From contig PHBK01000003.1 in NCBI GenBank assembly GCA_002840565.1, positions 111,493 to 175,492 of the forward strand: DNA of 64,000 nt, given 5' to 3'. This DNA comes from Deltaproteobacteria bacterium HGW-Deltaproteobacteria-12 (GTDB taxonomy: Bacteria; Desulfobacterota; Syntrophia; Syntrophales; Smithellaceae). Positions 1 to 7,489 of this stretch are shown here, piece by piece. Numbering within the stretch: position 1 is the stretch's first letter; the number at the start of each line of letters is the position of its first letter. Below the pieces are notes generated by a model. The model was not told the DNA's origin and searched no databases. It saw only the letters and a program-made list of their open reading frames with translations. A program made the position numbers and the translations under genes.

Positions 1-1
1 A

Positions 2-280
2 ATCCGTTCCTGGTTGGCTAAGAGGCCCCGCTATCATGTGCACTTCACCCCCACGAGCGCTTCCTGGCTCAATATGGTTGAAAGATGGTTTGCCGCCCTC
101 ACTGAAAAACAGATTCGGAGAGGGACACATAGAAGCACCCGGCAACTGGAAACGGCAATCAAGGACTATCTCTCTATCCATAACGCAAATCCGAAACCTT
201 TTGTGTGGACCAAAACGGCAGATCAAATTTTCGCTTCCATCGCCAAGTTTTGTAAACGTATTAACGACTCAAGACACTAG
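2..280 (+). mobile_element. IS630-type transposase, C-terminal fragment
   Basis: The frame is open through the left edge, so the 5' part of the gene lies outside the window. The visible part carries the C-terminal end of an IS630/Tc1-type DDE transposase: the segment SASWLNMVERWFAAL contains the third catalytic acidic residue (Glu in NMVERWF), followed by the usual basic stretch (RRGTHRSTRQLETAI) and a tail with NANPKPFVWTKTADQI. These transposases cut and paste short insertion sequences at TA targets. Whether the upstream half is intact cannot be seen. A small inverted repeat (284-306) follows the stop and may belong to the element's end. Confidence 0.85.
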
Positions 281-643
281 AGAAACCCCTACTGTTAAAT
301 GGGGTTGCCACCCCATTGATTGTTTAGGCATTATTCACTAAACATAAATCGCAAGTCGCAATCAATAATAGCTAAAAAAAATAGTTATGATGAATACTGT
401 AGATTTAACTCAATTCGGCCTGTGTTTCTCATATACAGCTGAAGTTCAAAGATACTTCAACTGCCTGCGGTATAATAAAAGATACTTTACCCGGCAGTTT
501 CATGATAAACTATTTTGCAAAGAAGCGGATGCAATTAATTTTAATATTCCCGGACTGTTAAAATCGCGGTCTGCTCAGGATCAGGAGAAAATGTCAATCA
601 ACAACCTAACTTTAAAAAACAATAAAATTTAAGGAGGAAAACA
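281..643. other. Intergenic stretch behind the IS630 fragment
   Basis: This AT-rich stretch of about 360 bases has no convincing gene. An 81-codon open frame (387-632) lacks an SD site and resembles no known protein. An inverted repeat (AACCCC 284-289, GGGGTT 301-306) sits just after the transposase stop. The last bases hold a strong SD (AGGAGG, about 632-637) for the following flavoprotein gene. Confidence 0.6.
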
Positions 644-2212
644 ATGAAAGAGGACAAGAAACTTACCAAAGCGCTTAGCCGGCGGAATTTTTTAAAAACA
701 GCCGGAGGGGCCGCAGCCGTTGCCGGTCTGGCAACCACCGGGATGGCTTTGACACCCTGGACAGCCGAAGCGGCATGCACAACAATGCCGAAGAAGTGGG
801 ATGAGACGTATGATGTTGTCGTTGTCGGCAGCGGATTTGCGGGACTCGCCGCCGCTTATGAAGCCAAGAAAGCCGGGGCATCCGTGGTTGTGCTGGAAAA
901 AATGCGGACACCGGGGGGAAATTCGATTATCAACGGCGGAGTTGTTTCGGCAGCCGGATCGCCCATGCAAGAAAAAGAAGGCATCAAGGATTCACCGGAA
1001 CTGATGTTTAAAGACATGTTAGCCGCCGGTTTGCAATTGAATCATCCCGAGCTGGCCAAAATGGCTGCCGATCGGTCCAACACAACAGTTCAATGGACGA
1101 TTAACGAACTTGGTGTCAAGTATAAAGATAAGTTGACGCAGGAAGGCGGTCATTCTGTTCCCCGGATGTACAGCACCCACAATCAAAGCGGTTCGGCGAT
1201 CGTTCAGCAGCAGCTGCTTAAGCTTAAGGAACTGGGAGTAGTGCCGAAAATGCAAAGCTTCCTCACCCAGATATATCGCGACAGCGACGGGCGGGTCAAG
1301 GGCGTGCAGATTCGTGAAAAATACATTTTCCCTAATGCTGACAGTGGAAAGATTAAGAATATTAAAGCCAGGAAAGCTGTTGTTATGGCAACCGGCGGTT
1401 TCGGCAATGATGTTGCTTTCCGCACTATTCAGGATCCCCGCCTGACTGCCGAATTTCCCAGCACCAATCAACCCGGTGCCACGGCGGAATCCCATCGCGA
1501 GGCGCTTCGCATTGGTTGCACGCCAATACAGCTTTCCTGGATTCAGCTTGGCCCGTGGGGCAGCCCCGATGAGAAGGGGATGGGGCTGTCGCCGTTTTTT
1601 GCGCAGCTTTGTGCCGCCATGTACGGCCTGTGGGTCGATACGAAAACAGGCAAACGTTTTGTCAATGAATTAGCCGACCGGAAGATCCGCGCTGACGCGA
1701 TCATTCGTGTGGGAAATAAATGCATTGCTTTTACGGATGCTTTTGGTTACTCGCTGGGCGAGAAATTAATAGCAGAAGCGATGCCGGTGTTGATTGAAAG
1801 AGGTGTTGTGAAAAAGTATGCAACATTGGAAGATATGGCGGCAGGATATAATTGCCCCATCGAACCTCTCAAACAAACAGTTGAAACATTCAACAAAGGA
1901 GTGCTGGCGGGCAAAGATGCAGAGTGGGGCAGATATTTGCAGAAGAATCAAAAACCCCTGGGTCCCGGCCCCTGGTATGCTTTGCGCCTTACGCCCAAGA
2001 TTCATCACTGCATGGGTGGCGTGAACATCAATGCCAAAGCTCAGGCTATGGATGTTGTAACGGATAAGCCGATTCCCGGCCTCTACGCAGCAGGCGAATT
2101 CGCCGGTGGTGTACACGGTGCTGTTCGTCTGGGAAGCGCGGCAGTCATTGATTGCCTGGTATTCGGTCGTGTTGCCGGACAGAATGCGGCGGCGGATAAA
2201 GCCTGGAGTTAA
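644..2212 (+). CDS. Tat-exported FAD-dependent fumarate-reductase-like flavoprotein
   Basis: A 522-residue flavoprotein of the FAD_binding_2 / flavocytochrome c fumarate reductase family, which includes fumarate, urocanate and related enoate reductases. A twin-arginine signal (SRRNFLK, residues 12-18, then a hydrophobic run ending AEA near 44) predicts export folded to the periplasm. The FAD dinucleotide fold is VVVGSGFAGLAAAYEA (about 58-73). The C-terminal substrate/FAD region shows HHCMGGV and GEFAGGVHGAVRLGS, matching the family's HHTMGGV and GGVHGANRLGG; the conserved Arg is kept but NRLGG is altered to VRLGS. There is no heme motif, so electrons must come from a separate carrier. It has its own SD (AGGAGG) and ends in a strong terminator. 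The substrate cannot be assigned from sequence. Confidence 0.85.
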   Translation: MKEDKKLTKALSRRNFLKTAGGAAAVAGLATTGMALTPWTAEAACTTMPKKWDETYDVVVVGSGFAGLAAAYEAKKAGASVVVLEKMRTPGGNSIINGGVVSAAGSPMQEKEGIKDSPELMFKDMLAAGLQLNHPELAKMAADRSNTTVQWTINELGVKYKDKLTQEGGHSVPRMYSTHNQSGSAIVQQQLLKLKELGVVPKMQSFLTQIYRDSDGRVKGVQIREKYIFPNADSGKIKNIKARKAVVMATGGFGNDVAFRTIQDPRLTAEFPSTNQPGATAESHREALRIGCTPIQLSWIQLGPWGSPDEKGMGLSPFFAQLCAAMYGLWVDTKTGKRFVNELADRKIRADAIIRVGNKCIAFTDAFGYSLGEKLIAEAMPVLIERGVVKKYATLEDMAAGYNCPIEPLKQTVETFNKGVLAGKDAEWGRYLQKNQKPLGPGPWYALRLTPKIHHCMGGVNINAKAQAMDVVTDKPIPGLYAAGEFAGGVHGAVRLGSAAVIDCLVFGRVAGQNAAADKAWS

Positions 2213-2223
2213 TTTCTCAGGTT

Positions 2224-2258
2224 AGCGGAAGAAAATGCCTTGTGCATTTTCTTCCGCT
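2224..2258. terminator. Bidirectional intrinsic terminator
   Basis: A perfect 15-bp inverted repeat (2224-2238 with 2244-2258, 5-nt loop) lies between two convergent genes, the flavoprotein gene and the Crp/Fnr-type regulator. Runs of T flank it, so it can terminate transcription from either side. Confidence 0.8.
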
Positions 2259-2271
2259 ATTGTATTTGCCC

Positions 2272-2949
2272 TTACTCACCTTCCGCCAGTTCCTCCATTG
2301 CTTTCCTGTTCAGAATAGTTATCGTGCGTCCATCCACGGCAAGAATCCCGTCGTTGCTCATTTTTCGGAGAGTGCGGGAAAGAGCTTCGGGAGTGGCTCC
2401 CAGTATTTTGGCCAACTCCCGCTGCGAAATGGTTAACTCCAGCTTATTATTCTGCCCCGTATTCCTGGAAAGGGCGTGCAGAAGGAAAGAGGACAGGCGT
2501 CCGGGTATTTCCTTCAGGGCAAGTGATTCGATCAGCACCATGGATTCTTTGAGACGTGAGGATAGTATCTGGATGATGTTGAGGAGCAGAGCCGCTTCCC
2601 TGCGGGCAATAGCTTCCATGAACTCTCCGGGAATGATCATCACAACGCTTTCTTCCATGCTCATAGCACTGGCGGGAAAGGAATCCGTTGCAAAGGCCGT
2701 GCACAAACCAAAGGGATCACCCGGCCCCAAAAGCGATAAAGTCTGTTCTCTGCCTTCAGGCGAACTCTTGGAGAGTTTTAACCGGCCGGAAATGACTACA
2801 TAGAAGGCCCGGATCGGATCGGCCTCACCAATTACCAATTCCCCCGGCTTGAATTTTTTGTATATCGCCCGTGATGCCAGGAGCTTCAGATTCTCCGGCG
2901 ATACTCCCCGAAACAAAGCAATATCCTGTATTTGTTTAATAATATCCAT
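2272..2949 (-). CDS. Crp/Fnr-family transcriptional regulator
   Basis: About 225 residues. The N-terminal two thirds form a cyclic-nucleotide-binding-type beta barrel (FKPGELVIGEADPIRAFYVV, LLGPGDPFGL) followed by a long dimerisation helix. The C-terminal winged helix (SQRELAKILGATPEALSRTL) has the recognition helix of the Crp/Fnr group with E and R at the positions that contact TTGA/TCAA half-sites. No N-terminal cysteine set for an Fnr iron-sulfur cluster is present, so the signal may be nitric oxide, CO, redox or another effector. ATG at 2949 is preferred over an in-frame GTG at 2964; neither has a strong SD. A TTGA-N6-TCAA box lies 23 bases upstream, suggesting autoregulation and control of the divergent thioredoxin operon. 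Confidence 0.88.
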   Translation of the reverse strand: MDIIKQIQDIALFRGVSPENLKLLASRAIYKKFKPGELVIGEADPIRAFYVVISGRLKLSKSSPEGREQTLSLLGPGDPFGLCTAFATDSFPASAMSMEESVVMIIPGEFMEAIARREAALLLNIIQILSSRLKESMVLIESLALKEIPGRLSSFLLHALSRNTGQNNKLELTISQRELAKILGATPEALSRTLRKMSNDGILAVDGRTITILNRKAMEELAEGE

Positions 2950-2971
2950 GAGTAAATATTTCACTGCAGCG

Positions 2972-2985
2972 TTGATCTAAGTCAA
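2972..2985. promoter_or_regulatory. Fnr/Crp-type operator (TTGAT-N4-GTCAA)
   Basis: TTGATCTAAGTCAA matches the Fnr/Dnr consensus TTGAT-N4-ATCAA at nine of ten defined bases and keeps the TTGA-N6-TCAA core exactly. It lies between the divergent Crp/Fnr-type gene and trxA. A -10-like TTTAAT (3006-3011) places a plus-strand start near 3018-3020, which would centre the box close to -40, the position of class II Fnr activation. Confidence 0.7.
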
Positions 2986-3088
2986 TGACAACTAAAAAAA
3001 TAAGGTTTAATCTTCCATCAAAAGCGGAAAATAATTAACACAGGACAAAGAGAAACTAAACAATTTTATATATCAGGAGGAAAGAAAA

Positions 3089-3424
3089 ATGGATAAGCAG
3101 GAATTAATCAAACATGCCGACGACAGTAATTTTGCGGCAATGGTTTTAAAAGGAGACAAACCGGTCCTGGTGGATTTCTGGGCTCCCTGGTGCGGACCTT
3201 GCCGTGCTATCGGACCTATCCTGGAGGAACTGGCGGGAGAGTATCGTGAGCGGGTGAATGTTGTGAAGGTTAATGTGGATGATAACCCAATGATATCTGG
3301 ACAATATGGTGTGCGCAGTATCCCGACGTTGTTGCTGATTCGGGATGGTAAGGTGAAGGACACCACGATTGGGATGGCGTCTAAGAAACAATTGGCTGAT
3401 CTGATAGATCGGAATCTGAATTAA
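3089..3424 (+). CDS. trxA: Thioredoxin
   Basis: A 111-residue thioredoxin, the normal length for the family. The active site WCGPC (about residues 34-38) sits in the canonical FWAPWCGPCRAIGPILEEL context. Other landmarks are present: the buried acidic residue in VLVDFWA and the cis-proline loop (SIPTLLL). It reduces protein disulfides in the cytoplasm. A strong SD (AGGAGG) precedes ATG 3089. It is the first gene of a compact operon, followed after 19 nt by a tiny probable selenoprotein and then a DUF2892 membrane protein. An Fnr-type box upstream suggests oxygen- or redox-responsive control. Confidence 0.97.
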   Translation: MDKQELIKHADDSNFAAMVLKGDKPVLVDFWAPWCGPCRAIGPILEELAGEYRERVNVVKVNVDDNPMISGQYGVRSIPTLLLIRDGKVKDTTIGMASKKQLADLIDRNLN

Positions 3425-3443
3425 AAGCATAAGGGTGAATAAA

Positions 3444-3605
3444 ATGAGTGACTTTCTGATTTTTATCTTTATAATTGCTGTATGGTTTTTCTTGCAGGGA
3501 TGGCTTTTGCCCCGGATGGGGGTATCCACCTGAATAAAACCGGCCTGTCCGGGCGAGGACAGAAAGAAGAAGCAAGTTGGTGAAGAATCCCAGTTAGACA
3601 GGTAA
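3444..3605 (+). CDS. Probable 53-residue membrane selenoprotein (TGA read as Sec)
   Basis: The conventional reading gives a 29-residue peptide ending at TGA 3531-3533. Reading TGA as selenocysteine extends the frame to TAA 3603-3605. Residues 4-22 form one very hydrophobic helix, followed by LPRMGVST, Sec30, IKPAC (Cys35) and a charged tail rich in K, E and D. The motif T-U-x4-C resembles a redox centre placed just outside the membrane. An SD (AAGGGTG) precedes ATG 3444. A perfect 6-bp hairpin begins 11 nt after the TGA, as in a bacterial SECIS. The gene lies between trxA and a DUF2892 gene, so thioredoxin is a plausible partner. I do not recognise the family; the Sec reading is inference supported by the hairpin, context and a second Sec gene in this window. 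Confidence 0.7.
3545..3562 (+). promoter_or_regulatory. Putative bacterial SECIS hairpin
   Basis: CTGTCC (3545-3550) pairs perfectly with GGACAG (3557-3562) around the loop GGGCGA. The stem starts 11 nt and the loop 17 nt after TGA 3531-3533, within the known bacterial range of about 16-37 nt from UGA to apical loop. G occupies the first loop positions, as the bacterial SECIS consensus requires. Confidence 0.65.
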
Positions 3606-3646
3606 ACTATCAATTTAATTTTTTTATCAGCTGAAGGGGGTTAGAT

Positions 3647-3850
3647 ATGAAAAAAAATATGGGAACCATCGACAGAGTTATTCGGGTTTTGTTGGCCGTT
3701 GTTGTTGGTATTCTTTATCTGAACGGGAGCATCTCCGGAACGGCCGCAATTATTCTGGGAATACTGGCTGTTATATTTATTCTCACCTCCGCAATCGGCT
3801 TCTGCCCTCTTTATCTGCCCTTCAATATTTCCACCAGCGGGAAGAAGTAA
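3647..3850 (+). CDS. DUF2892-type small membrane protein
   Basis: A 67-residue inner-membrane protein with two hydrophobic helices (about residues 10-27 and 32-52), an N-terminal NMGTIDRVIRVLLA motif and the conserved GFCPLYLPF end. This pattern marks the DUF2892 (YgaP-like membrane domain) family, often found next to or fused to rhodanese and thioredoxin genes and suspected of a role in sulfur or redox chemistry. The SD (AAGGGGG) is clear. It is the third gene of the trxA operon, 41 nt after the small selenoprotein, and a hairpin follows its stop. Exact function is unknown. Confidence 0.8.
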   Translation: MKKNMGTIDRVIRVLLAVVVGILYLNGSISGTAAIILGILAVIFILTSAIGFCPLYLPFNISTSGKK

Positions 3851-3860
3851 CGGCATTAAG

Positions 3861-3900
3861 CGGCTGATGAGGCAATATTTAGCCTCATTTCCGGAAGCCG
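3861..3900 (+). terminator. Hairpin after the thioredoxin operon
   Basis: ATGAGGC (3867-3873) pairs with GCCTCAT (3882-3888), enclosed by a second 5-bp pairing CGGCT/AGCCG (3861-3865 with 3896-3900). The T-run is weak, so this is a probable rather than certain terminator. Confidence 0.4.
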
Positions 3901-3944
3901 ATAATGCATGGCCGGGTTACTGAGAAATAGTGTAAACATAGTTA

Positions 3945-3977
3945 ATATCGGGGACTGAATTTACCTGTTCCCGATAT
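3945..3977. promoter_or_regulatory. Inverted repeat upstream of the ferredoxin/cytochrome b genes
   Basis: ATATCGGG (3945-3952) is repeated inverted as CCCGATAT (3970-3977), ending 18 bases before ATG 3996. It could be an operator or an mRNA hairpin close to the ribosome site. No regulator can be named. Confidence 0.4.
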
Positions 3978-3995
3978 CTTTCGGGAAGGTGTATT

Positions 3996-5003
3996 ATGAA
4001 AGAAAAAAAAGATTTTAATTTAAGCCGGCGGTCATTTTTGAAGATCAGCGCCGGTGCAGCGGCTCTGTCGGGTGTGAGTCTGCCGAAAAAGGCAGTAGCT
4101 GCCGGAAAAGAAGGCCAATTATCGACCCTTATCGACCTGAATTTGTGCGACGGCTGTGCGGGCCTGCAAACACCCGCCTGTGTCGGTGCCTGCCGGGACA
4201 TCAACAAAGATAAAATTCCCCCGGTCGCAGCAAATATTCCCGAACCCTGGCCGCGGAAAACAATCGAAGACTGGTCGAAAAAGAAGGAGGTTACCAACCG
4301 ACTGACGCCCTATAATTTCATTTATGTTCATAAAGCGGAGATCAATGCAGCCGGTCAGCGCAAAACAATTTTTGTGCCGCGCCGCTGCATGCACTGCGAC
4401 AATCCGGCCTGCGCGACGATTTGTCCATTTTCCGCGAATTCCAAGAAGAAAAATGGCGCCGTCGTCATTGACCAGGATCTTTGTTTCGGCGGCGCTAAAT
4501 GCAAGGATGTCTGCCCCTGGGAAATTCCCCAGCGCCAGTCCGGCGTCGGCATCTATCTTCATGTGCTGCCGGACTTCATGGGCAACGGTGTCATGTATAA
4601 ATGCGATCTTTGCAATGACCGGCTGTCGCAAGGAAAGCTGCCCGGATGCGTGGAGACCTGCCCCCGTCAGGCTCTGCTGATCGGACCCCGTCCAGAAATT
4701 GAAAAAATTGCCGGGGAGCGTGCCCGCGCGATGAACGGATACATTTACGGCAAGACGGAAAATGGCGGTACTTCCACTCTTTACGTTTCGCCGGTATCCT
4801 TCGATCTCATCAATAAAACGATGGAGATAAAACCGGGGCAACCGGATATGAAACCGGATGTTCCGAGGCGAATGGCCGCCACTGATCCGCTGGCAAAAGC
4901 GGTGCTGGCCGCTCCCGTTCTGGGGATTGCCGCCGCCGGCGCGCTGAATTGGTTTTCCCGCCGCAAGGAGATGGTGAAGAAGGAGAAAAATAACAATGGC
5001 TGA
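3996..5003 (+). CDS. Tat-exported four-cluster ferredoxin subunit (HybA/FdhB-like)
   Basis: 335 residues. The twin-arginine signal LSRRSFLKIS (9-18) targets the periplasm. Four cysteine groups follow: LCDGCAGLQTPACVGAC, RRCMHCDNPACATICP, LCFGGAKCKDVCPWE and KCDLCNDRLSQGKLPGCVETCP, as in the electron-transfer subunits of hydrogenases, formate dehydrogenases and related enzymes. A hydrophobic stretch near residues 300-320 should anchor the C terminus in the membrane. It overlaps the next gene (cytochrome b) by 8 nt, so the two are translationally coupled and should form a membrane electron-transfer pair. No catalytic molybdenum or nickel subunit is encoded beside it, which is unusual. SD GGAAGGTG precedes the ATG. 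Confidence 0.85.
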   Translation: MKEKKDFNLSRRSFLKISAGAAALSGVSLPKKAVAAGKEGQLSTLIDLNLCDGCAGLQTPACVGACRDINKDKIPPVAANIPEPWPRKTIEDWSKKKEVTNRLTPYNFIYVHKAEINAAGQRKTIFVPRRCMHCDNPACATICPFSANSKKKNGAVVIDQDLCFGGAKCKDVCPWEIPQRQSGVGIYLHVLPDFMGNGVMYKCDLCNDRLSQGKLPGCVETCPRQALLIGPRPEIEKIAGERARAMNGYIYGKTENGGTSTLYVSPVSFDLINKTMEIKPGQPDMKPDVPRRMAATDPLAKAVLAAPVLGIAAAGALNWFSRRKEMVKKEKNNNG

Positions 5004-5841
5004 AAAAGTACTGCTGGAAAAAAATCTCGTCGTCCGCCATAGTGCAATCGAGTTGATCGAACACTGGGCTATTGCCGTTTCCGGCCTGATCCTGCTTTTG
5101 ACCGGAATCTTTGAATTGCCTGTGGCCAAGCGCTACTATATTATCACCGTGCCAGGGTTGGGCTGGACGGCTGACTTCATCACATCTCTATATCTGCACT
5201 ATGCGGCAGCCCTCGTTTTTACGATGGCAGGAATGTTTCATCTGTTTTATCATGGACTGCGCGGCGAGAAGGGCCTGATTCCGCAGAAGGGGGATCTGGC
5301 GACATCGATTACCGTTATTAAAAGTTTTATCGGGATCGGGAAGGAGCCACCCCTGCCTAAATATCTGCCGGAGCAGCGGCTGGCGTATATGGGCATGGCT
5401 TTCATCATATTGATGCTGATTCTTTCCGGTCTGGTAAAAACATACAAAAACATTTACGCGCCGGATATGTCCCATGCCGTTCTTCTCTGGGCCACCTGGA
5501 TTCACAACATCTTTTTCGTGCTGTTTTTTCTGGCTTTTCTGGGGCACATGGCGGCAATTGCCTTGAAACCAAACTGGCCGATGGTGCGCGGCATCTTCAC
5601 CGGCAAAGTCCGCCTGGACTACGCCCGGCACCGTCATCAGCTTTGGATGGCTGATATTGAAAAGACAGAGTCGATAGTCCCGTTGGAAGAAATTCCAGCC
5701 CCGGAGGCAGCCGTTTGGGAACCGGTAACCGCAGCGCAGCCAAAGACGGAGCAAGAGCCACTGCCGGAGGTCGAAAAAGAACCCGGCCCGGCAGACGATA
5801 AGGCGTCAGTTTCCAAGGCGGGATCAGATAGTAAAGAATAA
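4996..5841 (+). CDS. Membrane cytochrome b subunit (FdhC/FdnI-like)
   Basis: 281 residues with four predicted membrane helices (about 25-45, 68-88, 130-150, 160-188). Histidines inside or next to the helices (IEHWAIA, LHYAAAL, MFHLFYH, WIHNIFF, LGHMAAI) could ligate two b hemes. This is the pattern of the cytochrome b subunits that link periplasmic oxidoreductases to quinone. The C-terminal 60 residues form a Pro/Glu/Lys-rich soluble tail not typical of the family. It starts inside the end of the ferredoxin gene with SD GGAG. Together they probably move electrons between periplasm and quinone pool; the catalytic partner may be encoded elsewhere, or could be the Tat flavoprotein at 644-2212 (speculative). 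Confidence 0.8.
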   Translation: MAEKVLLEKNLVVRHSAIELIEHWAIAVSGLILLLTGIFELPVAKRYYIITVPGLGWTADFITSLYLHYAAALVFTMAGMFHLFYHGLRGEKGLIPQKGDLATSITVIKSFIGIGKEPPLPKYLPEQRLAYMGMAFIILMLILSGLVKTYKNIYAPDMSHAVLLWATWIHNIFFVLFFLAFLGHMAAIALKPNWPMVRGIFTGKVRLDYARHRHQLWMADIEKTESIVPLEEIPAPEAAVWEPVTAAQPKTEQEPLPEVEKEPGPADDKASVSKAGSDSKE

Positions 5842-5967
5842 TTTATACGGACAAAATATTGTTGTCTCCTGCGGCGTGAAGGCGCGCCGTCAAGGGCACT
5901 TAAGGCGCGTCCCGGGCAGCTGCTTGTGGAAGATTGAACTTTAATCTCTGCATAGAAGGAGAAAAGG

Positions 5968-6720
5968 ATGAGAAAATATTTTCTTTTAGCATCGGTAATC
6001 GGTTTGTTTTTAAGTGCTTCCCTGCCCTTGCTGGCGGCCGGCCAGTTGGAAAAAGAGATGGCCGCTTTGGATAAGGTTTATATACCAGCCCTGGCCTTAA
6101 CCAGTCAGGCCAATAAGGCGGCGGCGGAAAAGGCTGTGAAGTTGACGGCTGACCAATGGACGCAATTCAAGAAAAATAATGCGGCAATTTTTAGTAAAAA
6201 TAAGGCGGATCAAGCGGATTTGGCCATAATTGATCAACTGATGGCTGACGCCGAACGCTCAGTGCGGGTAAATGAAAAAACAGACGAGGCCCACGAAATA
6301 TTAGAAGGTGTCCGCAATACTTTGCTGAAGATTCGGGAAAGAAACTCGATTGATTATTACATAGACTACACAACTAAATTCCATGAGCCGATGGAAGAAA
6401 TTGTTCTGACAGCCAAGGGCAGGACACCGGAGACGCTTACGGATACAATGCTCTTGAAGATCAGAGACAACTTCAAGGTTGCCCGGCAGGACTGGAAAAA
6501 CTTACAAAATGCTTCTTTTGACCCTGCGTTATTTTCTTTCGACGCTAAAAAAGACGCCCGAAGAAAAGCCTATATTCAAGCGGAAACAGAAGCAATGGAC
6601 AGGCTCAAAAACGCCCTGGAAGGCGGCGACAAGGGATCAATAATCAAAGCCGCCCTGGGAATCAAACCAAATTTTGTCAATCTTTTTCTGCTGTTCGGAG
6701 ATTTTGAAAAGTTCAAATAG
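5968..6720 (+). CDS. Secreted helical protein of unknown function
   Basis: 250 residues. A Sec signal peptide (KKYFLLASVIGLFL type, ending LLAAG near residue 25) is followed by an almost entirely helical, charged domain with many Ala, Lys and Asp residues. No heme CxxCH motif or catalytic signature is visible. The SD (AAGGAG) is clear. It stands 64 nt before an ABC exporter operon and may be its periplasmic helper, but nothing in the sequence proves this. I do not recognise the family. Confidence 0.6.
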   Translation: MRKYFLLASVIGLFLSASLPLLAAGQLEKEMAALDKVYIPALALTSQANKAAAEKAVKLTADQWTQFKKNNAAIFSKNKADQADLAIIDQLMADAERSVRVNEKTDEAHEILEGVRNTLLKIRERNSIDYYIDYTTKFHEPMEEIVLTAKGRTPETLTDTMLLKIRDNFKVARQDWKNLQNASFDPALFSFDAKKDARRKAYIQAETEAMDRLKNALEGGDKGSIIKAALGIKPNFVNLFLLFGDFEKFK

Positions 6721-6784
6721 TCAACGCGCAAAGCATTTTGGTCAATGATCGAAAAGGTGCGTTTTCTGGAATGGGGGGAACCAT

Positions 6785-7489
6785 ATGGCCTTGATTTTAG
6801 CAAAAAGCATTTCCAAGGATTACCAGACGGAAGACGTAGCTGTTCATGCTCTGAAGGGGTTGGACTTTGAGATCGAACCGGCCTCTTTTGTTTCTTTTGT
6901 AGGGCCTTCCGGCAGCGGCAAAACGACCCTGCTGAATCTGATCGGCTGTTTGGACAAACCATCGGCAGGGAAGCTCATCGTCGCCGATACAGACGTAGCC
7001 GGGTTGGACAGGAAAGAAAGCGCCTCCTTCCGCGGGAAGCATCTTGGTTTCATTTTTCAGGATTTCAATCTGATTCCGGTACTGACTGTTTACGAAAATA
7101 TCGAATACCCCCTGATCATGGTTCAGAATATTGAACCGCACGAGCGAAAGGAAAGAATCTCCCGGCTGCTTGCGGCCGTAGATATGACTGACCAGAGGGA
7201 TAAGTACCCGCAGCAGATTTCGGGGGGCCAGAAACAACGGGTGGCAGTTGCCCGCGCCCTGGTGACCAATCCGGCGCTTGTTCTGGCCGACGAACCGACA
7301 GCAAACCTTGATTCCCATACGGCCTACGCGGTTATCGGACTCATGAAGAAAATGCGCGATGAACTGGGGACAACATTCATCTTTTCCACCCATGACACAA
7401 AGATTGTCGGTGAAGCGGAGGTTATCTTCCATCTTGATGACGGGCATCTTGCCGCAAAAGAAATCAAAGGAGGCAATACTCATGCTTAA
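6785..7489 (+). CDS. ABC transporter ATPase, LolD/MacB type
   Basis: 234 residues with all nucleotide-binding motifs: Walker A GPSGSGKTT, Q-loop (IFQDFNLIPVLTVYENIEYP), signature SGGQKQR, Walker B ALVLADEPTANLD and the H-loop STHD. The Q-loop neighbourhood is characteristic of the MacB/LolD/FtsE branch, whose transporters act on lipids, lipoproteins or peptides by mechanotransmission instead of classical transport. Its stop overlaps the start of the permease gene by 8 nt, indicating one complex. SD GGGGGGAA precedes the ATG. Confidence 0.95.
   Translation: MALILAKSISKDYQTEDVAVHALKGLDFEIEPASFVSFVGPSGSGKTTLLNLIGCLDKPSAGKLIVADTDVAGLDRKESASFRGKHLGFIFQDFNLIPVLTVYENIEYPLIMVQNIEPHERKERISRLLAAVDMTDQRDKYPQQISGGQKQRVAVARALVTNPALVLADEPTANLDSHTAYAVIGLMKKMRDELGTTFIFSTHDTKIVGEAEVIFHLDDGHLAAKEIKGGNTHA

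Noticed and set aside
387..632. 81-codon open frame after the transposase
   Set aside because: No SD site, no recognisable domain, AT-rich chance-like composition.
5842..5967. GC-rich stretch with GGCGCGCC and related repeats
   Set aside because: No stable hairpin followed by T-run, no riboswitch core and no ORF recognised.
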